From: Oscillospiraceae bacterium
GTDB taxonomy: Bacteria; Bacillota; Clostridia; Oscillospirales; Acutalibacteraceae
Assembly: GCA_022508845.1 (NCBI GenBank)
Contig: JAFLUL010000015.1
Coordinates: 1 to 37,057, forward strand
Direction of reading: 5' to 3'
DNA length: 37,057 bases
The notes under the pieces are model-generated. The model did no database searches. It was not told the DNA's origin and was given only the letters and a program-made list of their open reading frames with translations. Position numbers and translations under genes: made by a program. This document shows positions 8,493 to 17,900 of this stretch, piece by piece; the first letter of the stretch is position 1; every line of letters begins with the position of its first letter.

Positions 8493-9284
8493 TTATTCTG
8501 ATAATATTCTCAGCCTGTTTATAGCGGCAAATGCCTTTGAAACAAACTGCTCAAGCGAAAGAGACGCATATTTATCGCTGCCCTCGCGGGGAGTGTCGGT
8601 TTCAAGCGTTAAGCTGCCTTTGTAGCCTGAAGCGTGTAGAAGGTCTGCAACCCTTCTGAAATCAATCTGTCCATCGTAGGGGAGCAGGTGCTCGTCAACG
8701 TTATAAATGCGGTTGTTGTCGTGAATATGAGTGTATACGCATCTGTCGCCGAAGAGCGGAAGGTATTCGCGCCCATGAGCAAAGCAGGCTTCGTGGCCGT
8801 TATCCCAGCAAAAACCAACGTTGCTGCCCTTTGGGTAAATTTCAAGAATCGTTGCGATGTTTCCGAGCTTCCTCTGATTTTCAACGGCAATGGTTATATT
8901 TTTTCCCGCGGCAAAGTTAACGAGCTTGTCAAAGTTTAATAGCCCCGCGTCGGTAATATGAGGGCAATTTTCCTTTGAGCTAAGGTGAATTATAACCTTG
9001 GTGATACCGTGTGAAGCGGCAAGGCTTACGCTCTCCATCAGCATTTTTATAACAGTATCGCCCTTTTCTCCCTCGGTCCAAAGGTCGTTTATATTTGTCC
9101 ACGGCGCGTGCAGAGCCTCATATTTAAGCCCTAACGAAACGCACTTATCGGCAATATGAGCTATAAAATCAGGTTCATTGCCATATGTAAAAACAGTGTT
9201 AAATCCCGTTTGTTTTATGCAGTCTATAAACGGATCAACGCCGTAGATTATGTCAGAATTGACGTTAATTCCGATCTCTCTCAT
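8493..9284 (-). CDS. Sugar phosphate isomerase/epimerase-like TIM-barrel protein
   Basis: A 263-residue member of the xylose isomerase-like/AP endonuclease 2 TIM-barrel superfamily. The metal-binding residues expected of the fold can be seen: Glu in TIAVENQRK, Asp and His in GFCWDNGHEACFAH, His in YTHIHDNN, and Glu in LTLETDTP. The exact reaction is unknown; superfamily members isomerise or epimerise sugars and sugar acids. It is the first gene of the uronate operon, 17 bases ahead of kdgK, with GGAGG upstream of its ATG. It may therefore act at the entry step to the pathway, for which no classical uronate isomerase gene is present here. Confidence 0.85.
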   Translation of the reverse strand: MREIGINVNSDIIYGVDPFIDCIKQTGFNTVFTYGNEPDFIAHIADKCVSLGLKYEALHAPWTNINDLWTEGEKGDTVIKMLMESVSLAASHGITKVIIHLSSKENCPHITDAGLLNFDKLVNFAAGKNITIAVENQRKLGNIATILEIYPKGSNVGFCWDNGHEACFAHGREYLPLFGDRCVYTHIHDNNRIYNVDEHLLPYDGQIDFRRVADLLHASGYKGSLTLETDTPREGSDKYASLSLEQFVSKAFAAINRLRILSE

Positions 9285-9317
9285 TATGCTTCCTCCGTTT
9301 TATTTCAGTTTTGGTAT

Positions 9318-9346
9318 ATTTTATCACCGTTTAACGGTATAGTCAA
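9318..9346 (-). promoter_or_regulatory. Promoter of the uronate operon
   Basis: On the - strand, TTGACT (9346-9341) and TAAAAT (9323-9318) are separated by exactly 17 bases. The boxes lie about 35-60 bases ahead of the first gene's ATG at 9284. The spacer holds a 13-bp palindrome, annotated separately. Confidence 0.75.
9326..9338. promoter_or_regulatory. Palindromic candidate operator in the uronate promoter
   Basis: ACCGTTTAACGGT is a perfect inverted repeat with 6-bp arms around one central base. It lies wholly between the -35 and -10 boxes, where a bound repressor would block RNA polymerase. The cognate regulator is not encoded in this window. Function is inferred from position only. Confidence 0.55.
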
Positions 9347-9387
9347 CAATAAAAAAATTTTTAATATAAATAAAATTAAAATAATAC

Positions 9388-9415
9388 TTGAAAAATGTTT
9401 TTTATCTGTTATAAT
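9388..9415 (+). promoter_or_regulatory. Promoter of the large surface-protein gene
   Basis: TTGAAA (9388-9393) and a consensus TATAAT (9410-9415) with 16-base spacing, 72 bases before the GTG start at 9488. Confidence 0.7.
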
Positions 9416-9487
9416 GTAGATTGTAAAAATGGGTAGATATACGTAAATCCAAGTTTAATTTCATAAGATTTAAAGAGGGAAAAAATC

Positions 9488-12400
9488 GTGAAAAGAGGCA
9501 ACGGCGGAGAACGCCGATTAAAATATAATTTTTTTCATCGCTTTTTGGCTATATTGTTATGCTTGAGTATGGTTTTTACCTTAATAGGCGGAATTTCCAT
9601 TTCTTCAATTCGTGTATTTGGCTCCTCGGCAGCAAACGCCGCGCAGCAGGAAACGCGCAAAGAGATAAAAGCTCGTCTGTTAAAGCTCATCAGGGCAGGT
9701 AAGTGGGATCCCTATTCGGCAGATATGTCAATTGAGGAATTTTATGCGCTTATGGAGCTTTTTGAAGAGGGCAAATTACCTATAAAGTCTGATTCATCAG
9801 CTGGCAGCCCGGGGATCAGCGCACCGGGCTTTGATGAACCGGGCATAGAAGAACCCTCAACCGGCAGCAGCGGAGTTACTATTCCCCGCAGTATGTTTAT
9901 GTTCAGCGGACTAAACAAATACAGCGGCGCAAATATGCCCCTTGAATACAATAATATCAGCGGCGCCGCGGATGAATACGAAAATTATCCCGAGGGGCTG
10001 GACCCCTACGCACAAAACTTTATGCGCCCGCCGAAGGACTGGGGCGGTGTGCCTGTTAATAATAACAGTGAGGCCATGGTCATAGTTCCGAATGCAAATA
10101 TCAATAATCCCGCTATTGCGGGCGATGTTGATCAAACGCTGTTTCTCGGTTATGAGGGGTATTATATTCGCCGTGTTACCGCTCAAAATACCGATGTTAT
10201 CGTTCTCGGCGCTATCAGGCTTCCTGACACCGATGAATATGTTTATTATTATTTAACAAGTGATTCCCAAAACACCGATGTAAGTACAACCACCCTTCCC
10301 AAGGGGCAGAAGTTTATAATTCACTATTCCTTAAGTGAGCATATTGTTGATTATAAGCTGTTTATGAACAGCATAAACAGCGTTGCTTCTCTTCCTGCGG
10401 GCGTAGGTTTAGACTCTGTTTTCGGAGCAGATCGTCCCATAAAGACCGAAGACGGCAGATACGCTTTCACCGCAACTGTTCCCTACGGGTACACTCTTGA
10501 GCTGTTTCTTATAAAAGAGGAGGATGAGGCCTCACAGGGAAATCCCATAGTTCTGCTCGGGTTTGATTCCCCGGGGACATATGATTCCTTAAACGAAGGC
10601 TGGGCTTTGGGTAAGGAGCCGGACTACTTTAACGGTACTGCCATCGATGCAACGATACTTCCTAATTTAAGGAATGCTCCCTCAAAACTTACCGTGAGCG
10701 GCACTATCCATAATAATGATGTTCATCATAACCGAACCGTTATCGGTGTTTTGCGAGAAAAGTCTGCTCCAACATTTTTAGTTGCGCCCCTTAAATTTAA
10801 CACCGATCATGTTTCCAACCGCGGCACCTCTGCGATTACAACCATCACCGCCAAGAATAACGTAACAGGCGTGACGGAGACTATTCCCTATGACTATGAA
10901 GATGTTTACTTATGGGCATCGGGAAAGGGCAGCAGCAAATATGACTATACCAACAGTAGTTTTGGAGGCGCCTCCAAGGCGAATTTGCAAGCCGGCAACA
11001 TCGCCACCGGCGACAGCTGGGGTTGGCGGGGAAAGGAACCGTATATTAATACGGTAGCCATGAATAAAGAAACTGACGGCAGCTATTCCTATCAATGGAC
11101 ATGGCAGACCAATAATAGCGATGGCGGCTTCACGATGGACTCGCTGGAGATAAACGGCGTAGGTATTACTCTTCCGTTTTACCCGAAATATACCTTGAGA
11201 ACCGATTATAAAACGGGTACTAACGGCGGAGGTACCTCCTGGTACACTGAAACGGATATCGACAACGGTATTCATATAAAAGTGGAGCTTTTTATGGTTT
11301 TTAATCAGCTGACTCAGCAAAGGGTGTACCGCATCACAGCCACCGGTGCCCGCTCAAACGTTGTTATCTCCGGTATGAACCTCATAATGGGACAAGGTGC
11401 TCCTGAGTTTTCAGCCTATAAACTGGATGGCGTCACCGACGGAACCGGTACGTCTTCCGTTGAGTATTATATCAATAGTAACGCTTGGAGGAGTATTTCG
11501 CAGGGTACTATTGCTGTTAACCATGACGAAAATGGGGTTAATGTTGGGATCAATTTCGCCGGCGACAGTAGAAATCACTATGCAAACATCCGCTTCAAAC
11601 TGGCAGACGGCTACGACAGTCCCTATTACCTTTGGGAAAATCCGCAGATCGGTATAGTTGAAGAACAGGCATCTATTGATCGAAACCCTCTCACAGGTGA
11701 TGTTATTCCCGACACAAAGAGGTCGGTAAAGCCGCTCTCAGAAGCATCAGGAGCGCTGGATTCTCATTATATTTACGGCCCGGATGATGAAGGATACTAT
11801 TATATCCGAGTAAGTACGCAGATGGATTACAAATTCGTCCTTCTTACCGTTGGAGCGCTTCCGGTGCGCTATGTAGTACGCTATGTGCCCTCCTACAAAT
11901 CAGTTAATATCAGCGCACCTGCCGACAGCGATGTCGGTATCATAGATAATCCCAAAAATATGCCCGAGTTTACCCACTATGGCGATACTTGCCATGAATC
12001 ATTTCGTGACCCCACAAATAATATTCCTGATGAACAGTACGACGATAAGGATGGAGCCTACTACGATACTGCGGTGGATAGGGTTATCGTTTTGCCGAGC
12101 AGCATCCCAACAGATCCGAATAGTAATTATATTTTTGTTGACTGGGTGCTTGTGGACAATAATTACGCCCCGGTTATCGATGAAAACGGAAATGAGCTCC
12201 GCTATCGTTCCAGTAATATCGTCCTTGCCGACATTAACCAATATGCTATCAAAAATGAAGAGCTTGGCGGCGACAATACGGATGTTTATGTTCTGCGCCT
12301 TATGCCAACCTGGAGAAAAATTGAAAATCCTTTCAATTATAAGGTAGCTCTCCGCTGGGTCAACGCGCTGGGTGAAGTTAATGAGGAATATTTCCAAGGT

Positions 12401-14185
12401 GACTGGCGAGATGTTTTAACGGATTGGGATTTATCTAACGGCGAACTTACGGTAAAGGTTATTAAAGATGCAGTTCCGTTTTTGGACTGGATAGCTCAGC
12501 ACCCAACCTACACCTTTTGGGATGAAGTTAACAATGCGGTTAACGATGACGAAATCAGAAATGCTCTTAACGGCTATGCCCCTTCAACCATAGACCGAAA
12601 CGGCGAGCTTTATAATTACGTTCTTGATGTTATGCTTAAAAAGGATGTTAACGGTAAAAACGGTGATGATTTTATCCGTATCGGCGGCTATGCCTATCTG
12701 GTAAAAGAAAATGATGGAACCATAGTTGTTTGGATGTATGAAAACAAAGGCGGACTGGTTTTCCATAAAGATGTTAGCGATGAGCCGTTTACCCCGGATG
12801 ATGAGTTCTTTTTCACCGTAACGGATGTAACGGTTGAGGCAAACCATAAGCTGAACAGTACCTATAAGGCATTTCCCGAGCACGTTTATAATGCGAACGG
12901 AACGGAGAGAGAAGTCCTTGATTCTGATGCCTGGATTGTCACATTTAAAAACGGTTCAATTGAAAGTATAGTTAAAGACGGTGTTAACTACGGTAATTAT
13001 TTCCGTTTGAAAAACGGCGAAGGGATAAGGCTGTATGTTCCCGCGGGGAAATATACGATAGCCGAGCTCGGAAGCAAAAGCGGCGGCGCATATAATGTTG
13101 TTGTTGAATACAGGATAGCGGGCGACAGCTTAAATCCTGAGGATTCCTGGGAAATACCTGAGGGAGATTTGTGGCTGAAAGGCAGTTCAACCGATTATAT
13201 AAACACCAAAGCCCCCGGTTTTACAGGCTTCCCCGATAATATATCGCAGGTTTCCGCAACAGTAGATTTTGATATCGGCGAGCACGATGTTGTTCAGACT
13301 TTGATTTTCAGCAATCGGACCAGCTCGTTATCGATAGAAAAAGCTCTGGGCGGAGATATGCCTGATGCCGAACTTAAAAGATTCCAGGCTATGTATTTCA
13401 CCTTTGAAGTTTCGTTAAGGCTGCCAACAGGTTATACTCCGCTTTTGGACAGCAGCAATAAATATTATTTTTCTATGAATGTTTACAATGCCGCCGATGG
13501 TTCGTTAGTACCCGGCAGTCCCGATAAAATATTCTTCCGGCTGGGTGAGAACGAAAACGGAGTTGCTGTATGGCAGGGCTCAGTCAGGCTCAAACCCGGT
13601 CAGCGGGCGGCTATTGTTATGACGGTTCCAACTCAGGATGACGGCAGTATAAACTATTGGGTTGAGGAAGTAGATGTTCCGGATGAGCTTACTCCTATAT
13701 GGTCAGGCAAAACAGGCAAGGCTATGCCGGGAGTTGAAGCAAAGATAAAGGCAACAAACTGGTATGGAGAGCTTCCCGGAAACGGCTTCCTTGCCATACA
13801 TCAAACGGACGGTGATCCGAGTGATAATTTCCTTTATCTTATAACCGACAGTGAAGGCAACAAAATGATTGTTTCCGTTAAGGGCGGGGGAGAAACTGTT
13901 GTTGAATGTCCCTCCGGAACTTATACGATAACGGAAATAACCGAATGGGCTTGGAGATATGAAGACGGCGAATGCTTTGACCCGCCAACAGGAACAAAGT
14001 CCGTAACCGTTACCGTTACAGGCGGAAACAAGAGAGAATCGCCTGTGGATGTATATTATAAAAACGATCCCAATGATAAAAAGTGGCTGGGCGGCGAAAG
14101 CAGCAAGGATAATGTTTTCAATGTCGGCGCAAATAATATTTCGGCTTTTCCTGCCGAACTGAAAAAAAAGAAAAAAGACAACTAA
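9488..14185 (+). CDS. Giant secreted surface protein with C-terminal Cna-B/pilin-like domains
   Basis: A 1565-residue exported protein. The start codon is GTG, with AGAGGG 8 bases upstream. Residues 1-50 form a signal peptide (basic start, hydrophobic core FLAILLCLSMVFTLIGG, likely cut after SSAANA). An acidic, Pro/Gly/Ser-rich linker follows (about 95-130). The central 600-700 residues are beta-rich and Asn/Asp/Tyr/Thr-rich with no recognised catalytic motif. Near residue 795 begins a VRYVVRYVPSY segment. At least three beta-sandwich domains of the Cna-B/prealbumin-like type follow: GGLVFHKDV near 1087, SLSIEKALGG near 1277 and GNGFLAIHQ near 1432, the last with a CPSGTYTITE strand. The C-terminus is NDKKWLGGE, a short tail, then KKKKKDN; it has no LPXTG motif or membrane anchor. 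A role in adhesion or cell-surface structure is inferred. Confidence 0.82.
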   Translation: MKRGNGGERRLKYNFFHRFLAILLCLSMVFTLIGGISISSIRVFGSSAANAAQQETRKEIKARLLKLIRAGKWDPYSADMSIEEFYALMELFEEGKLPIKSDSSAGSPGISAPGFDEPGIEEPSTGSSGVTIPRSMFMFSGLNKYSGANMPLEYNNISGAADEYENYPEGLDPYAQNFMRPPKDWGGVPVNNNSEAMVIVPNANINNPAIAGDVDQTLFLGYEGYYIRRVTAQNTDVIVLGAIRLPDTDEYVYYYLTSDSQNTDVSTTTLPKGQKFIIHYSLSEHIVDYKLFMNSINSVASLPAGVGLDSVFGADRPIKTEDGRYAFTATVPYGYTLELFLIKEEDEASQGNPIVLLGFDSPGTYDSLNEGWALGKEPDYFNGTAIDATILPNLRNAPSKLTVSGTIHNNDVHHNRTVIGVLREKSAPTFLVAPLKFNTDHVSNRGTSAITTITAKNNVTGVTETIPYDYEDVYLWASGKGSSKYDYTNSSFGGASKANLQAGNIATGDSWGWRGKEPYINTVAMNKETDGSYSYQWTWQTNNSDGGFTMDSLEINGVGITLPFYPKYTLRTDYKTGTNGGGTSWYTETDIDNGIHIKVELFMVFNQLTQQRVYRITATGARSNVVISGMNLIMGQGAPEFSAYKLDGVTDGTGTSSVEYYINSNAWRSISQGTIAVNHDENGVNVGINFAGDSRNHYANIRFKLADGYDSPYYLWENPQIGIVEEQASIDRNPLTGDVIPDTKRSVKPLSEASGALDSHYIYGPDDEGYYYIRVSTQMDYKFVLLTVGALPVRYVVRYVPSYKSVNISAPADSDVGIIDNPKNMPEFTHYGDTCHESFRDPTNNIPDEQYDDKDGAYYDTAVDRVIVLPSSIPTDPNSNYIFVDWVLVDNNYAPVIDENGNELRYRSSNIVLADINQYAIKNEELGGDNTDVYVLRLMPTWRKIENPFNYKVALRWVNALGEVNEEYFQGDWRDVLTDWDLSNGELTVKVIKDAVPFLDWIAQHPTYTFWDEVNNAVNDDEIRNALNGYAPSTIDRNGELYNYVLDVMLKKDVNGKNGDDFIRIGGYAYLVKENDGTIVVWMYENKGGLVFHKDVSDEPFTPDDEFFFTVTDVTVEANHKLNSTYKAFPEHVYNANGTEREVLDSDAWIVTFKNGSIESIVKDGVNYGNYFRLKNGEGIRLYVPAGKYTIAELGSKSGGAYNVVVEYRIAGDSLNPEDSWEIPEGDLWLKGSSTDYINTKAPGFTGFPDNISQVSATVDFDIGEHDVVQTLIFSNRTSSLSIEKALGGDMPDAELKRFQAMYFTFEVSLRLPTGYTPLLDSSNKYYFSMNVYNAADGSLVPGSPDKIFFRLGENENGVAVWQGSVRLKPGQRAAIVMTVPTQDDGSINYWVEEVDVPDELTPIWSGKTGKAMPGVEAKIKATNWYGELPGNGFLAIHQTDGDPSDNFLYLITDSEGNKMIVSVKGGGETVVECPSGTYTITEITEWAWRYEDGECFDPPTGTKSVTVTVTGGNKRESPVDVYYKNDPNDKKWLGGESSKDNVFNVGANNISAFPAELKKKKKDN

Positions 14186-14203
14186 AAAAAGCGAATAAAA
14201 AAT

Positions 14204-14240
14204 AAACAAAGGCGGAGAAAAAAATCTCTGCCTTTGTTTT
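14204..14240. terminator. Bidirectional terminator between the surface protein and the ireB unit
   Basis: A 15-bp stem (arms 14204-14218 and 14225-14239, with one G-T pair) and a 6-base A loop, flanked by A-rich sequence on the left and T-rich sequence on the right. It can end the + strand surface-protein transcript and the convergent - strand transcript that stops at 14279. Confidence 0.85.
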
Positions 14241-14278
14241 TATGAATTTGAAAAATCCGAAAAATCAGCCGTGAAATC

Positions 14279-14575
14279 TTACTGCGATTTTTTCTGATTG
14301 GCTCTCGAAAGCCAAATATAGGCTATGTCCATTGCGGCATATAATCCCTTTTTTTCGCTCTTTTTAACGATTTTATCGCGCGGTCTCACGTTCGGGTCCG
14401 TGTCTAAAAGCTGAACAAGAACCTTATCCGCAAGCTCTTCATCGCCAACTGATTTTGTTGTTGCGATCTGGATCATTATTATAAAGGGATCGTAGCTGTT
14501 GCCGTAATATATTGTTTTTCCGTTTCTGACAAGCGGATAGTCCTTATAGGTAAGGAATTCCTGATTTTTTGCCAT
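14279..14575 (-). CDS. Unknown 98-residue protein coupled to ireB
   Basis: I do not recognise a named family. The 98-residue product is soluble, with no signal peptide or membrane segment. It begins with a beta-like stretch (EFLTYKDYPLVRNGKTIYYGNSYDPFIIMIQIA), continues through LADKVLVQLLDTDPNVRPRDKIVKKSEKKGLY and ends in a helix (AAMDIAYIWLSRANQ). Its ATG overlaps the ireB stop by one base (TAATG), and AAGGAGG stands upstream inside the ireB end, so the two proteins are likely translated together. In many Firmicutes the gene after ireB is ruvX; here it is this one. A role linked to IreB is inferred only from coupling. Confidence 0.8.
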   Translation of the reverse strand: MAKNQEFLTYKDYPLVRNGKTIYYGNSYDPFIIMIQIATTKSVGDEELADKVLVQLLDTDPNVRPRDKIVKKSEKKGLYAAMDIAYIWLSRANQKKSQ

Positions 14576-14841
14576 TATAGGTCCTCCTTTTTCTTGATAT
14601 CGCTGCTTAAATAATCGGAGAGCAGAATTTGCAGCAACTCAAAGCGGTCAACACGCCTGATAAGACTTCTGGCGTTGTTGTGTGTTGTGATGTAAGTCGG
14701 ATCCTCGGTGAGAATATATCCGACTATCTGACTGATTGGATTGTAGCCCTTCTCTTTAAGCGCCTCGTAGGTGGTGAGGATGATCTTTTTGATCTCAAGT
14801 TCATTCTGATTGTCTATACTGAATTTTTTTGTCTCACCCAT
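14575..14841 (-). CDS. ireB: IreB-family regulatory phosphoprotein (UPF0297)
   Basis: An 88-residue protein matching the IreB/UPF0297 family, with the family core YEALKEKGYNPISQIVGYILTEDPTYITTHNNARSLIRRVDRFELL. In Enterococcus, IreB is a small cytosolic protein phosphorylated on N-terminal threonines by the PASTA kinase IreK and affects cephalosporin resistance; Thr4 is present here. A strong GGAGGTG precedes the ATG at 14841, and a good promoter lies upstream. No alaS, ruvX or yrzB, which commonly flank this gene, is seen next to it. The C-terminus (SDIKKKEDL) is short and charged. Confidence 0.92.
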   Translation of the reverse strand: MGETKKFSIDNQNELEIKKIILTTYEALKEKGYNPISQIVGYILTEDPTYITTHNNARSLIRRVDRFELLQILLSDYLSSDIKKKEDL

Positions 14842-14873
14842 TTAAAACACCTCCGATAAACTAATCAAAAATC

Positions 14874-14902
14874 ATTATATATTATAAATCAAAAAAAATC
14901 AA
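14874..14902 (-). promoter_or_regulatory. Promoter of ireB
   Basis: On the - strand, TTGATT (14902-14897) and TATAAT (14879-14874) with a 17-base spacer, about 33 bases ahead of the ireB start. It diverges from the ileS promoter within the same 154-base gap. Confidence 0.68.
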
Positions 14903-14927
14903 GGGTTATTTCTTCTTTTTTTTATCC

Positions 14928-14956
14928 TTGACAAAACGCCGTGTTTATCCTATTAT
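14928..14956 (+). promoter_or_regulatory. Promoter of ileS
   Basis: A consensus TTGACA (14928-14933), 17-base spacer and TATTAT (14951-14956). The expected transcript start is only about 33 bases before the ileS ATG, leaving no room for a T-box leader. Confidence 0.8.
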
Positions 14957-14995
14957 ATACAAGTAAAATTATTTTTTGAAATCGAGGAAAAGTTT

Positions 14996-17900
14996 ATGTA
15001 TGAAAAGGTATCGCCGAATCTTGATTTCGTGAGTCGCGAAAAAAAGATAAAGCAGTTTTGGGATGATAAAAGCATCTTTAAGAAAACGGTTGATGAGAGA
15101 GAGGGGTATCCCTCGTATGTTTTTTATGACGGCCCTCCAACCGCAAACGGAAAACCGCATATAGGCCACGTTTTAACCCGCTGCATAAAGGATCTTATCC
15201 CTCGCTACCGTACAATGAAGGGCTATATGGTTCCTAGAAAGGCCGGCTGGGACACCCACGGTCTCCCCGTTGAAATAGAGGTTGAAAAGCTCTTGGGGCT
15301 TGACGGTAAGGAACAGATAGAGGAATACGGTCTTGCTCCGTTTATAGAGAAGTGCAAGGAAAGCGTTTGGAAATATAAGGGGATGTGGGAGGATTTCTCA
15401 TTTACAGTCGGCTTTTGGGCTGATATGGAAAACCCCTATGTAACATACCACAACAGCTATATTGAAAGCGAATGGTGGGCATTAAAAAAGATATGGGACA
15501 GAGGTCTTTTATATAAGGGCTTCAAAATCGTACCCTATTGCCCGCGCTGCGGCACCCCGCTTTCGTCACACGAAGTTGCTCAGGGCTATAAAAATGTTAA
15601 GGAACGCTCCGCAATTGTTCGCTTTAAGGTAAAAGGGGAGGACGCATATTTTCTTGCATGGACAACAACTCCCTGGACGCTGCCCTCAAACGTCGGTCTT
15701 TGCGTAAATCCCGAAAACGAATATGCAAAGGTTAAGGCAGCCGACGGCTATACTTACTATATGGCAGTAGAACTTCTCGATAAGGTTCTCTCTTCTCTTA
15801 CAGAAGATGGCGAAAAGGCCTATGAGATAATTGAAACATTCAAGGGAAAAGACCTTGAATATAAGGAATATGAGCCGCTCTATGCCTGCGCCGCCGAAAA
15901 AGCGGAAAAACAGAAAAAGAAAGGGCATTTTGTTACCTGCGACAGCTATGTTACTCTTACCGACGGTACCGGCATTGTTCACATTGCTCCCGCCTTCGGT
16001 GAGGACGATGCGAACGTTGGCAGAAAATACGATCTTCCCTTTGTTCAGTTTGTTGACACAAAGGGCGAAATGACAAACGACACTCCCTTTGCAGGGTTGT
16101 TTGTTAAAAAGGCCGATCCGCTTATTCTGGACGATCTTAAAAACAGAGGGCTTCTTTTCAGCGCACCGAAGTTTGAACACGACTATCCCTTCTGCTGGCG
16201 CTGCGATACTCCTCTGCTTTACTACGCAAGAGAATCCTGGTATATAAATATGACCGAGGTCAGAGACGACCTTGTTAAAAACAACAACACCATAAACTGG
16301 ATACCCGAAAGCATAGGTAAGGGACGCTTCGGAAACTTTATAGAAAACGTTCAGGACTGGGCGCTTTCAAGAAACCGCTATTGGGGAACCCCCCTTAATA
16401 TATGGGAATGTGAGTGCGGACACCGCCACTGCATAGGCAGCATTGCCGAGCTTAAAGAAATGAGCGATAACTGCCCCGAAGATATTGAGCTGCACAGACC
16501 CTATATTGACGCTGTAACGCTGAAATGTCCCCATTGCGGAAAAGAGATGAAGCGCGTTCCCGAGGTAATTGACTGCTGGTTTGATTCCGGCGCAATGCCC
16601 TTTGCGCAGCATCACTATCCATTTGAGAATAAAGAGCTATTTGACAGCCAGTTCCCAACTGATTTCATAAGCGAGGCCGTTGACCAAACCAGAGGATGGT
16701 TCTATTCGCTGCTTGCGATTTCTACCCTTATTTTCAATAAGGCTCCATATAAAAATGTTATTGTCCTGGGGCACGTTCAGGATGAGAACGGCCAGAAAAT
16801 GAGCAAATCCAAGGGCAACGCCGTTGATCCGTTTGACGCTCTTAGCACCTACGGAGCCGACGCTATCCGCTGGTATTTCTATACTAACTCCGCTCCCTGG
16901 CTTCCAAACCGTTTCCACGGCAAGGCGGTTCAGGAGGGTCAGCGCAAATTTATGGGTACGCTTTGGAACACATATGCCTTCTTCGTGCTTTACGCCAATA
17001 TCGATAAATTTGACGCAACAAAATATTCTCTCGATTATTCCTCTCTTTCCGTTATGGATAAGTGGCTTCTTTCCAGGCTTAATTCAACTGTGCGCGAGGT
17101 TGATATAAACCTTGAAAACTATCGGATCCCCGAGGCCGCCCGTGCTCTTGACGCCTTTGTTGACGATATGTCAAACTGGTATGTACGTCTTTCGCGCGAA
17201 CGCTATTGGAGCACCGAAATGACTCAGGATAAGATAAACGCCTATATGACGCTGTATACAGCCCTTGTGTCCGTATCAAAGGCGGCAGCCCCGTTTATCC
17301 CCTTTATGGCAGACGACATCTATACAAACCTTGTTTGCTCAATTGATAAGTCCGCCCCCGAGAGCGTTCATCTTTGCCTGTTCCCGGAGATAAAGGAAAA
17401 CGAGATAGACGTCTCTCTTGAAGCCTCAATGAAAGAAGTCCGCATGGTAGTTGAACTCGGAAGAGCCGCAAGAAACGGCGCGAATATCAAAAACCGTCAG
17501 CCTCTTTCCCGAATAACAGTTGTTGGTCTTGATGCCATTTCTTCTGAGTTTACAGATATAATAAAGAGCGAGCTTAATATAAAAGAGGTAGTTTTTGCCG
17601 ACAATTCCGATGGCCTTATCTCCTATACCTTTAAGCCTCAGCTTAAAACCCTCGGTCCGAAATACGGCAAAAGTCTTGGCGAAATAAGAAATGCTCTCAG
17701 CTCGCTTAACGGCGTTGAGGCAAAAAAAGAGCTTGACGAAAAGGGCGTTATAACTCTGAGCCTTTCAATAGGCGATATAGAACTTTGCGCTGATGATCTT
17801 CTTATAACAAGCGAGCAGGTGAGCGACTCATATTCCGTTTCCGATAACGGAGTTACCGTAGCTCTCGACACCGTTTTAACAAACGAGCTTATAGACGAGG

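Noticed and set aside
14090..14185. LPXTG sorting signal at the end of the surface protein
   Set aside because: No LPXTG-like motif or hydrophobic segment is present in the last 60 residues; the tail is polar and Lys-rich.
14842..14995. T-box riboswitch ahead of ileS
   Set aside because: The promoter boxes at 14928-14956 leave a leader of only about 33 bases, too short for a T-box.
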